From NCBI RefSeq assembly GCF_030929615.1, contig NZ_JAVFVU010000044.1:1-58752 (forward strand): a DNA stretch of 58,752 nucleotides. Reading direction: 5' to 3'. Positions within the stretch are counted from its first letter, which is position 1; each line of letters starts with the position of its first letter. The translations under genes and the position numbers were made by a program. Positions 15,286-24,770 of the stretch are shown piece by piece. The stretch is from Dyadobacter sp. LHD-138. Lineage in GTDB: Bacteria; Bacteroidota; Bacteroidia; Cytophagales; Spirosomataceae. The notes under the pieces are model-generated. The model was not told the origin of the DNA and made no database searches. It saw nothing but the letters and a program-made list of their open reading frames with translations.

Positions 15286-18204
15286 ATGAAAATCATAATT
15301 AGATGCACAATAATGATTGTCGCGTTAGCGACAATCTGGTTTCGAGCAGTGGGACAGGCTCCCGAGGCCGGAACTTACGGCAATGAGTGGCTCGATGGTA
15401 AGTATGGACAACCTTGGCTCAAAGTGGAAGTTGAACAACAAGGAATTTACAAAATGACTCTTCCGTCACAATTTCAAAATAAACCAAACAAATTGCATCT
15501 GTACCGACGCGGCGTTGAAGTGGCTTTGATTTCGGCTAGCAACACGGAGATTGAGTTTTATGGCATACCTAATGACGGAGCCAGTGATGCTTTACTATAT
15601 CGTCCTTACACGGGTTCCAGAGCCAACCCATATTTTAGCTGGTTTTCGGATAAGGGATATTATTTTCTTACAGTTTCTGAAGTAGGTAACAATACCAAAC
15701 TTGCAACCCAGGAAAGTGTTATTCCTCAGACAGGTACCGCCCTGGCATACCACTGGCAAAGGGATATATCTGTCTACACTTTGGAGGATACCCATACAGG
15801 AATTTTCAACTTTTTTACACATTCACGGTTTCCAAGCTATTTAACAGAAGGAAAGGGGCGATCAAGTCAATTGACATACGACTGCACTTGCCCTTTGGTT
15901 GCTGGATACAAGCCCACCTTTGATTATTTGTTTAAGCTAGACGTTCCTTACGTAAATACCAATATCAGTGGAGAAATAGAAGTGTTATTTAACGGGCGGT
16001 CTCCGAGGGAAAACAACGTATTAGCCTCTATTGGTAAATCCGGTGCGGCGGTCCAACCCGTTGGAAGTAATGCAGTGTTTTCCGGTACCAATGTATTAAC
16101 GAAAAGCTACCCACTGGATGTAATGAACAATATTGATACAGCCGGCAACGGGCTTTTTCAATTAAAATCACTCGTAAAGGGAAGCTCCACCGACCCCAAC
16201 GACCTTGATAACACCGCGATTTTTTCGGTGAATTATTTGAAACTACAGTATCCACAGCTGTTCAATATGAATGGCAAGATATCTAAAGTATTTAATCTGC
16301 CCGTAGTAAGTGGTGCAGTAAGCAATGTTCATATCACGAATGCGCCTAACGGAGCTGTGATTCTGGATGTGACGGACAGCAGCAATCCCAAATTTATCCC
16401 TTTTACTTCCTCTGGTGGGACATTGGATATGATGGTTCCCAGAATATCGGGAAAGGAATTGACGTTGTTGGTCTATAGCAACCGGCTTACTCCGGTGATC
16501 TCACCCACAAGTTTTCTTTCATTAAATCCTGGCGACTACGAATATTTGATCGTTGCAAGCTCAAATTTGTTGTCAGCCTCAGGTTCAATTGCACAATACA
16601 GGGCGTCAACACTTGGGGGTGGATACAAAACGCTTAATTTGGATGTGCGCGATGTATACAATCTTTTTAATTACGGAGAACCTAGTCCTTTGGCTATCAG
16701 GCGGTTTGTGAATTATGCGTTTTCAGAAGGAATTTCCGACAAGAGCAACCTACTTTTGGTTGGTACGTCCTATGGATTCAGAGATGTTGCGGATACTTCT
16801 GGCGTGAATGGAATTCTAGGGTATTCCCCTGGTAAAAGAAACGTCGGGACACTCAAGACCTTTAAAGAATTACCTAACACTGTACCAACGCTTGGAGAAC
16901 CAGGTAATGACAATCTGTTGACCGCTGGAATAGGGTCCGTACCAGATAAGCTTCCTGGAATTCCAGTTGGTAGAATTCCCGCTGATTCTTCTCAGCAGGT
17001 ATTAAACTATCTCAGCAAGGTAATCGAATACGAGCAGGAAACATCCAGCCAGGATTGGAAGAAAAAGGTTTTGCATTTGTCCGACGGAGGAAATTCATAT
17101 GAGTTACCCACATTTGCAGCAAATCTAAGTGATATAAGTGGCAGAGTTAGTTCAGCTCCATATTCGGGTAGTGTTATTGTTAAAAAACGGGTAACTCCTG
17201 GTACAGGACAGGAATCTGTTAATGTTACTAACGAGATTAACGACGGAGTTGGCGTCGTTAGTTATTTTGGTCATGGTTATTCGACGTATACGGTTTTCAA
17301 TTTCGGCTATGCGTCCGATCCATCCAGGAACTATGTCAATAAAGGGAAATATCCCATTAATATCTATGCCGCCTGTGGCGTTGGTAGCGTGTTTATTAAA
17401 GGTACGACACCTCATCTGGCATCCGACTGGTTGCTCACGGCAAACAAAGGTGCCATTGCGGTATCGGGGATTTCGACATATGGGTGGGAGTATATCGAGA
17501 AGAACTTCTTACCGATATTATATGATTCACTTTTTAGGGATGGTCAAGTGGGCAACTCCGGAACTATTGGAAATCGACTGGCTGGTGTATATCAAAAATT
17601 TTATAGTAGTTATTCTGCGAACTCCGCATGGATTACAAACGCAATTCATCAACGCATACTACATGGTGACCCAGCGCTGCGGATCTTACGTACAGATGCC
17701 AGTTGCAGATCTTCCAATCAAGTAGTTGCAGGATTGGCACCCGGCCAGAATGATGTAAAACAGGCCGAAAATTTACTTATCGCCTCAAACACGATTCTGG
17801 CAAGTGCTTCGGCCAAATATCACGCGGGCTTAGAGGTCAAACTTACAACCAACTTTGTGGTTAAGCCTGGCGCGAAATTTCTGGGCTACATTGAGCCATG
17901 CAGTGGTAGCGACGAATCTACGGCAAGAAAATCTGAGGAGATTATGCGAGAAATCCTTTCAGAATCAATTGATAAGGGAATTGTAGTCTATCCGAACCCA
18001 ACAGCCGCGAGTGCCAACATCATTTTAGAAAAAGGTGATGAAGCGACAATTGAGGTTGTCACTACCGATGGAAAAGTGTTACAAACCAAAGTGATTCAGG
18101 CTAACAGAGGAATAATAGACCTGACTAATTATTTGCCAGGTACATATCTGTTTCGAATCTCAACTAACGATAAAGTGGTGACTAAAAAAATTATTAAATT
18201 TTGA
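15286..18204 (+). CDS. Gingipain-family (C25) peptidase with T9SS sorting domain
   Basis: A 972-aa exported protein, PorU-like in its N-terminal half (WLKVEVEQQGIYKM near residue 44). The caspase-fold catalytic domain spans about residues 420-810, with catalytic His663 in SYFGHGYS and Cys697 in YAACGVG. The C-terminus (about residues 898-972) is a type A sorting domain, VVYPNPT followed by LPGTYLFRIS and KKIIKF, directing secretion through the type IX system and anchoring to the surface. Family members cleave other secreted proteins; PorU itself removes T9SS tails. Because this protein carries its own sorting tail it is a T9SS cargo. The signal peptide ends near AVGQA (residue 24). Its partner may be the repeat protein encoded just upstream. 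Confidence 0.85.
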   Translation: MKIIIRCTIMIVALATIWFRAVGQAPEAGTYGNEWLDGKYGQPWLKVEVEQQGIYKMTLPSQFQNKPNKLHLYRRGVEVALISASNTEIEFYGIPNDGASDALLYRPYTGSRANPYFSWFSDKGYYFLTVSEVGNNTKLATQESVIPQTGTALAYHWQRDISVYTLEDTHTGIFNFFTHSRFPSYLTEGKGRSSQLTYDCTCPLVAGYKPTFDYLFKLDVPYVNTNISGEIEVLFNGRSPRENNVLASIGKSGAAVQPVGSNAVFSGTNVLTKSYPLDVMNNIDTAGNGLFQLKSLVKGSSTDPNDLDNTAIFSVNYLKLQYPQLFNMNGKISKVFNLPVVSGAVSNVHITNAPNGAVILDVTDSSNPKFIPFTSSGGTLDMMVPRISGKELTLLVYSNRLTPVISPTSFLSLNPGDYEYLIVASSNLLSASGSIAQYRASTLGGGYKTLNLDVRDVYNLFNYGEPSPLAIRRFVNYAFSEGISDKSNLLLVGTSYGFRDVADTSGVNGILGYSPGKRNVGTLKTFKELPNTVPTLGEPGNDNLLTAGIGSVPDKLPGIPVGRIPADSSQQVLNYLSKVIEYEQETSSQDWKKKVLHLSDGGNSYELPTFAANLSDISGRVSSAPYSGSVIVKKRVTPGTGQESVNVTNEINDGVGVVSYFGHGYSTYTVFNFGYASDPSRNYVNKGKYPINIYAACGVGSVFIKGTTPHLASDWLLTANKGAIAVSGISTYGWEYIEKNFLPILYDSLFRDGQVGNSGTIGNRLAGVYQKFYSSYSANSAWITNAIHQRILHGDPALRILRTDASCRSSNQVVAGLAPGQNDVKQAENLLIASNTILASASAKYHAGLEVKLTTNFVVKPGAKFLGYIEPCSGSDESTARKSEEIMREILSESIDKGIVVYPNPTAASANIILEKGDEATIEVVTTDGKVLQTKVIQANRGIIDLTNYLPGTYLFRISTNDKVVTKKIIKF

Positions 18205-18989
18205 GCAAAGTTACTATCGATTGAATCTGATTGTTAAGTGACCATGAGGTCAAGGATTGGGGGCGACGAACGATCTTTGATCCCATGGTTTAGAAACCGA
18301 TTCGATTTTCGGATTATGCTGGCGCCAAGATCATTTTTCAACGCAGTTTGATCTACTTTTTGAGTCACTAGGATGATTTTGTATCTGCTCATAACTTCGT
18401 TGTATGGTTAAAATATGGAATTCAGTCTCGTCGTGTCGCCCAACATTTTTTGGTCCAAGAAACCCATGATATATAAACCATGATTTAAAATAGTAGTGAG
18501 GTCGACCAATCTAACAATGGTATTATGTGTTGATGTTTCCGGAAATAGGCGCTTTTGAAACTAGGATCTGGGATTGTTAATAACAAGAAAAAAGACTAAA
18601 TTTATGTTGGAGAATGAACCAAACCTGATCTAACTAACTCATTCTGATCGGTCACCAATTCAGTCACCTGCTGAAATTTCAATTGTAAGTATCTGATAGT
18701 CAATCGTGTTAATGCATAAATTGTGATTCCAGCGGGATCACGAAAAGCGCACTAAGGTGCGCTTTTTTTTGTTTAAACTGTACTGATAATCAGTGTTTTT
18801 TACAAAAAAGCAGTTCATTCGAGATCAAGGTAAACCAAAGAAATCGGTTACCCATTCAGTTACCCATTTGAATTTGTAGATTGGGTAACCGAATTTCCGA
18901 AAACAGCTGATGTGTTGTGGTTTTGAGGAAATCAATGTTTCGTTCCGGTAGATCCGGAAAAACGATTTGATAACTTAAAAGTGTGAAGA
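18205..18989. other. Intergenic stretch before the integrase, with terminator
   Basis: No gene is supported in this 785-bp stretch. It contains the strong terminator at 18743-18770, preceded by a second small hairpin (gtgattcc / gggatcac, 18723-18741). The segment 18790-18960 upstream of the integrase has short repeated wording (gttacccat twice, then gggtaaccg) that could be integrase arm sites. An attachment site would be expected around here, but I could not pair it with a second copy. Confidence 0.45.
18743..18770 (+). terminator. Strong rho-independent terminator
   Basis: Stem agcgcac / gtgcgct around loop taag (18746-18763), extended by flanking A and T pairs and followed by an eight-base T-run. 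It stands 230 bp before the integrase and can end transcripts arriving from the protease gene or from a lost gene at the element border. Confidence 0.85.
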
Positions 18990-20243
18990 ATGAAAAGCAA
19001 TCAGAAACTCTCAATTTTGCTTTGGGTTTTTAAAGCCAAGGCAACCAAAGACGGCAAAGCACCCATTTACGCCCGGATTACCATTGAAGGCAGAGACGAC
19101 GAGATTTCCCTTGGCAGGAAAGTCGATCCACAGTTCTGGGACCATGAGCTTAAGCTGGTGACCGAAGGCGGTATGGAAGCCAAAATCACCAACCAGAAAA
19201 TCCTGCAAATTAAGTCAGATCTGGAACGTCATTTTATGGTATTGCAAACGCTGCATGTACAGATTACAAGTTCAATGCTCAAAAACGTTTACCTGGGGCT
19301 TCCGGTCCATTATGACAAACAATCGAAAAGTGAGCCTGTGGCTATACAAACGCTGGTGCCGATATTTGCAGATTTCATTAAGTCTTTTACAAAGAAAGTT
19401 AAGAAAGGTCTGAGATCGGAAGGGACATTACGTCAGTGGAGATCAACCAAAAGAAAGGTTGAATCTTTTATTGTGCACGAATTTAAAAGGAATGATATCA
19501 ATCTGAGTGAGATCAAATACTCTTTTGCTGAATCTTTTTACGAGTACCTGACCGTGGAAGTAGAGAATCCTCTATCAGAAGTAACAGCGAAGAAACACAT
19601 CAAGAAGACCAAGCAAATTTTAAAAAAATGTGTCCGCAAAGGTCTGATTGCCAATAACCCGATCCACGATTTTGAATGTGGCGGAGAGCAGGCCGATGTT
19701 GTGCCACTCGAGCTCTCTGAGGTCGAAACCATTTATCGTAAACAAATTGATATTCCTCGGCTGGACCAGGTAAGAGATGCCTATATTTTTCAGTGTTTCA
19801 CTGGTTTTGCCTTTCAGGACCTTTATGGTCTTGCGCCGGATCATATTGTTAAAGTGGGTTTAAATGCAGAAAGATGGCTTATCAAAGACCGCGGTAAGAC
19901 GGGTGTCAGCGAAATGGTACCGATTTTACCCATCATCGAAGAGTTGATCGCAAAGTACAAAACCGATCCTTATTGCATAATCAATAACCGGTTGATTCCT
20001 GTCAATGGTAATGCAAGATACAATGGTTATTTAAAGGAGATCGCAGTATTATGTGGCATTAAAAGAGAGCTCAATACGCATTTAGCCCGGCATACTTTTG
20101 CAGATATTATGCTTAACAATGGAGTGCCCTTGGAAGATGTAAGCAAAATGTTGGGTCATAAGTCAATAAGGACCACCCAGCGTTATGCCAAAGTGCGAAA
20201 ACCAAGGATCAGCCAGAGTATGGCTGCTGGCGTATCGGTATAG
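18990..20243 (+). CDS. Tyrosine recombinase / integrase
   Basis: A 417-aa integrase of the Bacteroidota type: N-terminal arm-binding domain (about residues 1-95), SAM-like core-binding domain (about 115-215) and C-terminal catalytic domain. The catalytic HLARH box (near residue 374), LGHKS near residue 397 and nucleophile Tyr in TTQRYAKV near residue 406 are all present. The first catalytic Arg is not obvious, since the usual TGLR box reads FTGFAFQDL, a variation often seen in this group. It integrates or excises a mobile element and probably belongs to the accessory DNA to its left, although its direction points away from it. The next gene, fecR-like, is 320 bp downstream. Confidence 0.9.
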   Translation: MKSNQKLSILLWVFKAKATKDGKAPIYARITIEGRDDEISLGRKVDPQFWDHELKLVTEGGMEAKITNQKILQIKSDLERHFMVLQTLHVQITSSMLKNVYLGLPVHYDKQSKSEPVAIQTLVPIFADFIKSFTKKVKKGLRSEGTLRQWRSTKRKVESFIVHEFKRNDINLSEIKYSFAESFYEYLTVEVENPLSEVTAKKHIKKTKQILKKCVRKGLIANNPIHDFECGGEQADVVPLELSEVETIYRKQIDIPRLDQVRDAYIFQCFTGFAFQDLYGLAPDHIVKVGLNAERWLIKDRGKTGVSEMVPILPIIEELIAKYKTDPYCIINNRLIPVNGNARYNGYLKEIAVLCGIKRELNTHLARHTFADIMLNNGVPLEDVSKMLGHKSIRTTQRYAKVRKPRISQSMAAGVSV

Positions 20244-20564
20244 AACACACAAACCGAAAAATAAAGGTACTCAGGCTGCTTAAAGAAACATACAGGAACC
20301 ACAAACGACTTGCCTTAAAAGCAACGCTTATTGCTGCTTCCACAATGCCAATCTAATTTCCAATTGCGCTTAATTTACTTTCGCAGGGTGTCTATTGACC
20401 AATGCCATGGTTTGTCTTGGAACAAACCTTGACACAAATAAATACTTTACCTTCTTTTAAAGTCGAATCTATCAGCCTTAAATAGAATAAATAAAAATAA
20501 AATTCATTCCCATGGGATAATTGGGGAAGTCTGAACTGTATAGTAGGTGGATGAGATAAATTAA
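20244..20564. promoter_or_regulatory. Promoter region of the FecR/receptor locus
   Basis: This 321-bp stretch has no gene. It contains a short inverted repeat, ggtttgt (20409-20415) and acaaacc (20422-20428) around six bases, followed by AT-rich sequence. It must carry the promoter of the fecR-receptor operon, perhaps read by the ECF sigma factor encoded at 33171. No ECF promoter motif can be defined from a single site. Confidence 0.4.
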
Positions 20565-21602
20565 TTGATGCAAAAGAAATATACGGATTACGAATTAACT
20601 GATTTTCTGGCTGACGAAAATTTTAAAAATTGGGTTAAACAAGGAAAACCGAATAATGGAAAATGGAGCCGATTAACGTCTGAAAACACGGTCAAGGCAG
20701 AAATAATTCGGGAGGCCGAAGCGATTATTTTGTTTTTGTCCGAAACGCAGAAATCTCAAACCAATTCGCAGCAAGAGCTTACCTGGCAATTGATTGAAGA
20801 CCGGATTGCTTTTGAAGGAAATAAGAAGCAACCGTCTTTTGTAAAGAGATTGTATCCGGTGATGGCCCGGTATGCTGCTGTCGTTCTCCTGCTCGTAGCG
20901 AGTATTGGGGTTTCTATATGGTTGTATTCGGGTGGGAGAAAGGTTCTGTACCAAACAGGAAATGGCGAACAGCTGACGATAAAATTGCCGGATAAGTCTA
21001 CGATCGTACTAGGTGCCAATTCGTCGGTGAGCTATTATAGTACTTGGAAAAGGAATAAGACAAGAGAGGTTTGGGTGGACGGAGAGGCTCATTTCGATGT
21101 GCAGCACATCAATCGTGATAAAGAAAGAATTTTGGAAAATCACCGTTTTGTGGCGCACGTCAACAATATCCTTGATGTGGAAGTACTGGGTACTGTTTTT
21201 AATGTTAAAAACAGAAGAAAACATTTGGAGGTTGAGCTGGTGTCTGGCTCGGTGCAGGTATCTGATGCAACAGCAAATGTGAGGCTAAAACCGGGCGAAA
21301 TGGTAAGCAGAACTGGCGTTGCCGGGTTTACTAAGGCAGTAATAAATTCAGCGTTAATACACAATTGGAAAGATCGGGAACTGATTATGAATCAGGCAGA
21401 TATTGGCTCGGTGTTGATGGTTATTGAGGATACTTTTGGCAAACAAATCATGCTCGACGGGTTCAGTTTTTCTGGAAAAAAACTGGATGGCGCCATTCCA
21501 CTCGCCAACGAACAGGAGACACTAGCGGTACTGAGTGCAATTTTAAATGCAAAAGTGCAGCAAAACGGAAATGTAATCTTATTAAAGTCAGCAACACACT
21601 AG
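20565..21602 (+). CDS. FecR-family anti-sigma factor
   Basis: A 345-aa protein with a cytoplasmic N-terminal part (about residues 1-97), one membrane helix (101-121, AVVLLLVASIGVSIWL) and a periplasmic FecR domain (about 127-225, with GEQLTIKLPDKSTIVLGANS and VWVDGEAHFDV). The C-terminal region (about 270-340) fits the short domain that contacts the TonB-dependent receptor signalling domain. Such proteins hold an ECF sigma factor until the receptor reports its substrate. The receptor follows 17 bp downstream, and the receptor carries an STN domain, as expected. What is unusual is that no sigma gene precedes it; the only ECF sigma gene is 11.6 kb downstream at the other end of the locus. Confidence 0.92.
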   Translation: MMQKKYTDYELTDFLADENFKNWVKQGKPNNGKWSRLTSENTVKAEIIREAEAIILFLSETQKSQTNSQQELTWQLIEDRIAFEGNKKQPSFVKRLYPVMARYAAVVLLLVASIGVSIWLYSGGRKVLYQTGNGEQLTIKLPDKSTIVLGANSSVSYYSTWKRNKTREVWVDGEAHFDVQHINRDKERILENHRFVAHVNNILDVEVLGTVFNVKNRRKHLEVELVSGSVQVSDATANVRLKPGEMVSRTGVAGFTKAVINSALIHNWKDRELIMNQADIGSVLMVIEDTFGKQIMLDGFSFSGKKLDGAIPLANEQETLAVLSAILNAKVQQNGNVILLKSATH

Positions 21603-21619
21603 TAGAATAGGCATTTAAA

Positions 21620-24600
21620 ATGAAAGAATTTTACGTCAGACTTTTTTTCTGGGTCTTGCTTGTGCATTTGTGTGCAGGAAGTAAAAATGCAGCGGCTCAG
21701 TCGGCAGATAGTCAAATTAAAGCGACTTCCCTGGGAGAAGCTTTACGGAAAGTGAGTCACGTATATAGTATAAAGTTCGCTTATGACCATAATCTTGTAA
21801 GCGGGGTGAACGTGCGATATGACTTTTCTAAAATAAAGGGGAAACCATTGGATGAAGTGCTTAATTCTCTTTTGATCCCTGTTGGTTTAAAATTCAAGGC
21901 AGCCAGCAAGAGTTACTATATCATCACAAAATCGGATGAGGGAAAATCGGTGTCATCAGGAAAGGAACAGCAGATTCCGGAGCCTAAAAAGGTCAATATT
22001 TCGATTGTTGTAAAGGGCCGTGTTACAGATAAAAAAACAAAAAAACCGGTCGAATTTGCAACGGTGAGCATTGCTGAGATTGGAGCTTATGTGCTTACAG
22101 ACGATCAGGGAAATTATTCTTTCCGGAACGTGCCGCAGGGCCGAATGACTGTGAAAGCGCAGAGCTTAACCACTGTTACGAGCGAAAAGGAGGTTGATAT
22201 CAATCCAAGACAAACGGAGTATCAGCATGACTTTGAGATGGATGAAAATATATTAAGTCTTCGTGAAGTGAAGGTGGTTGCCAGCGAAAGCAAGGCAGGC
22301 AGCGCCACTTCGTCAACCATATCCCGTACGGCCATTGAGCACTTGCAGGCAACAAGTCTGGCGGATGTACTGCAATTATTGCCAGGTGCATTGGCGCTGA
22401 ATCCTGATTTGACGAGCGTCAACAAAGCATCTTTGCGGCAGATCAGCGCTGATAATGTGGGAAGTCTGGGTACAGCCGTCATGATCAACGGTGCTCCGCT
22501 TTCCAACAATGCCAATTTGCAGGTGAGCAATACGTCAACAGGCGGTGCCAACGCAGGTTTTGCTACGACAACGGGGGCGGGAATAGATCTGCGGCAGGTG
22601 TCAGCCGACAATATTGAATCGATTGAGGTGATCCGGGGAATTCCTTCGGCCGAGTATGGAGATCTTACTTCAGGCGCTATTTTGGTGAAAACCAAAGCAG
22701 GGAAGGAACCATTTCAGGTGAAGGCCCGCGTAAATCCCACACTGACGCAGGTATGGTTGGGAAAAGGTTTTGGTTTCGGTGAAAAATATGGGAGTCTCAA
22801 TGTAGACCTGGATTACACGTATTCGGTTGCTGATCAGCGACTTAATTTTACCGGGTACAATCGTATTACCGGAAGTTTGTTGTATACCAAAAAGTTTTTC
22901 CGGGATAAACCACTGGTTACCACCACTGGATTTGCCTATGCTATGAATGTGGATGAACAAAAACAGGATCCGGACGACAGCCGCTATCCGATCAAGCGAA
23001 AAGCGCAGGATTATGCGTTTCGTTTCAACACTTCCGGCCGCTGGAACCTGCAAAAGCCGTTTTTAGGGACGCTCAATTATTTGCTTTCTGCCAATTATTC
23101 TATCCAAAAGGGCTTTAATCAGGAGCAGGTGAGTTCCTATATTTATCCGCTTAGCTATGCCATGAAAGATACCATGCTGGCCGGGCAATTCGTACCGAGT
23201 AACTATGTAAGCAAGCTCTGGATTGAAGGCAAGCCGCTGAATATTTTTGCGAAGATCACCAACAGCTTTTATACGAAAACAGGAATGTTTAGCCATAAAG
23301 TACTCATGGGTGCCGAGTGGAAAACAGACGTGAATTCTGGTGCAGGAAAAATGTATGATCTTGCCCGACCGCCACGCATGATGAATGGAAATGGTGCCCG
23401 TCCGCGTCCGTATTCAGATATTCCGGCTCTGAATCAGCTGTCTATGTACCTGGAAGATAATATACGAACGGAGATTGTCGGCAGGACACTCGGCATGAAT
23501 ATTGGGCTCCGTTACGACAATGTACAGCCTGAGGGGTTTGTCAAATCAGGATTTGGGAACATCCTGTCTCCGCGAATCAACTTGTCTTATGAGCTCAAAC
23601 CAGGTCTGGCATTACGTGCTGGGTACGGTATTACAGCCAAGGCGCCCACGTTATTGTATCTGTACCCTCAGAATGCTTACTACGATCTATTAAATTTTAA
23701 CTTTTATCCTGAAAACCCCTCGGAACGATTGGTGCTTATCTCCACGAGGGTTTTTAATACGGAGAATCCGAACCTGAAAATGGCTAAAAATACCAAAAAG
23801 GAAATTGGGTTTGACTGGGCTTTTGTGCCGGGAAAAAGGCTGACCGTGACTGCTTATTACGAACAAACCAAAAATGGCTATGGATTTAGCAATACGGCGG
23901 CGAGTACCCAAGTGATGGAGGTAGATAAATACGAAGTAGAAAGTCGGCCGGAAGGAGAGAAGCCCGTTCTTAAACCTGAGCCGGTCAGAACTGAACTCTG
24001 GACCGCCAATTACCTGATGCCGGACAATAGCCGTAGGAATGTCAATAGAGGAATTGAGTTTGATTTGAATCTGGGGAGGTTCGATTTTCTGAGAACATCC
24101 TTTGTTTTAAATGGTGCCTGGATGAGCTCCCGTTCAACAGCCAACAATCCTTTGTTGATCAAACAAGTAAGCGCCACCGGTGCTGAACCAAGTAAAATAG
24201 CCTTGTATCCGGTGGGTGACGGAAGTGAAAAGACCCGCTTTAATACAACGCTAAGGGTGATTCACAACATCCCTGAACTACGGTTTGTGGTAACCATGGC
24301 CATTCAAACGATCTGGATTGACAGCCATAAATATGTAGGACAGGATACTCGTCCCGTTGGCTATATGGATGTTACCAAAGGTGGGGAAACGGTATGGCTC
24401 ACGGAGGAGGAAAGAAATGCCATTACCGAGAGCAATGTGGAATTGTATCGCTATCTGGCGCCTCAGTATTATCTGAAAGAATCCTGGAAACCGTTGTGGC
24501 TGGTTAACCTGAAACTGACCAAGGAAATAGGCCGGAATATTGGGTTCTCCTTTTTTGCCAACAATGTTTTTCTCAATCGGCCTTTGGAAGAAAGTACACG

Positions 24601-24670
24601 TTGGAAAGGAGAATTCACACGTCGTAACCAGGGTCTTTTCTTTGGAACCGAGCTCTATTTGAAGTTTTGA
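21620..24670 (+). CDS. TonB-dependent receptor with STN signalling domain (SusC/FecA-like)
   Basis: A 1016-aa outer-membrane receptor. Order: signal peptide (to about residue 27), STN secretin/TonB N-terminal domain (about 35-105, ATSLGEALRKVSHVYSIKFA), carboxypeptidase-regulatory-like beta domain (about 135-210, GRVTDKKTKKPVEFATVSI), plug (about 230-340, IESIEVIRGIPSAEYGDLTSG) and a 22-strand barrel ending in GTELYLKF with the terminal Phe. It imports a bulky substrate with TonB energy; the substrate is not evident. No SusD partner follows; instead a DUF4876-type lipoprotein and a DUF6850-type barrel do, a grouping I associate with metal or siderophore-type uptake loci rather than glycan loci. 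The STN domain fits control through the FecR protein just upstream. Confidence 0.92.
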   Translation: MKEFYVRLFFWVLLVHLCAGSKNAAAQSADSQIKATSLGEALRKVSHVYSIKFAYDHNLVSGVNVRYDFSKIKGKPLDEVLNSLLIPVGLKFKAASKSYYIITKSDEGKSVSSGKEQQIPEPKKVNISIVVKGRVTDKKTKKPVEFATVSIAEIGAYVLTDDQGNYSFRNVPQGRMTVKAQSLTTVTSEKEVDINPRQTEYQHDFEMDENILSLREVKVVASESKAGSATSSTISRTAIEHLQATSLADVLQLLPGALALNPDLTSVNKASLRQISADNVGSLGTAVMINGAPLSNNANLQVSNTSTGGANAGFATTTGAGIDLRQVSADNIESIEVIRGIPSAEYGDLTSGAILVKTKAGKEPFQVKARVNPTLTQVWLGKGFGFGEKYGSLNVDLDYTYSVADQRLNFTGYNRITGSLLYTKKFFRDKPLVTTTGFAYAMNVDEQKQDPDDSRYPIKRKAQDYAFRFNTSGRWNLQKPFLGTLNYLLSANYSIQKGFNQEQVSSYIYPLSYAMKDTMLAGQFVPSNYVSKLWIEGKPLNIFAKITNSFYTKTGMFSHKVLMGAEWKTDVNSGAGKMYDLARPPRMMNGNGARPRPYSDIPALNQLSMYLEDNIRTEIVGRTLGMNIGLRYDNVQPEGFVKSGFGNILSPRINLSYELKPGLALRAGYGITAKAPTLLYLYPQNAYYDLLNFNFYPENPSERLVLISTRVFNTENPNLKMAKNTKKEIGFDWAFVPGKRLTVTAYYEQTKNGYGFSNTAASTQVMEVDKYEVESRPEGEKPVLKPEPVRTELWTANYLMPDNSRRNVNRGIEFDLNLGRFDFLRTSFVLNGAWMSSRSTANNPLLIKQVSATGAEPSKIALYPVGDGSEKTRFNTTLRVIHNIPELRFVVTMAIQTIWIDSHKYVGQDTRPVGYMDVTKGGETVWLTEEERNAITESNVELYRYLAPQYYLKESWKPLWLVNLKLTKEIGRNIGFSFFANNVFLNRPLEESTRWKGEFTRRNQGLFFGTELYLKF

Positions 24671-24683
24671 GTATAAACTTTTG

Positions 24684-24721
24684 AGCTATCGGCCATCGGC
24701 GGGGAGGTCCAGGCGATAGCT
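24684..24721. repeat. Intergenic heptamer-type palindromic repeat (copy 1)
   Basis: Starts gctatcg-gccatcg-gcgggga and closes with cgatagct, giving an 8-bp inverted repeat (24684-24691 with 24714-24721) around 22 bases. It lies between the receptor and the DUF4876-type gene. The seven-base period recurs at 29853, 30021, 30720 and 43191. Confidence 0.55.
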
Positions 24722-24770
24722 ATTATAATTATAATCAGTCAATTTTTTATTTAAACATACCTTTTAAACA

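Noticed and set aside
18723..18742. Possible tRNA 3' end as integrase attachment site
   Set aside because: The piece gattccagcgggatcac looks like a T-arm plus acceptor, but it folds on itself as a simple hairpin and no matching 5' half, anticodon arm or second copy was found.
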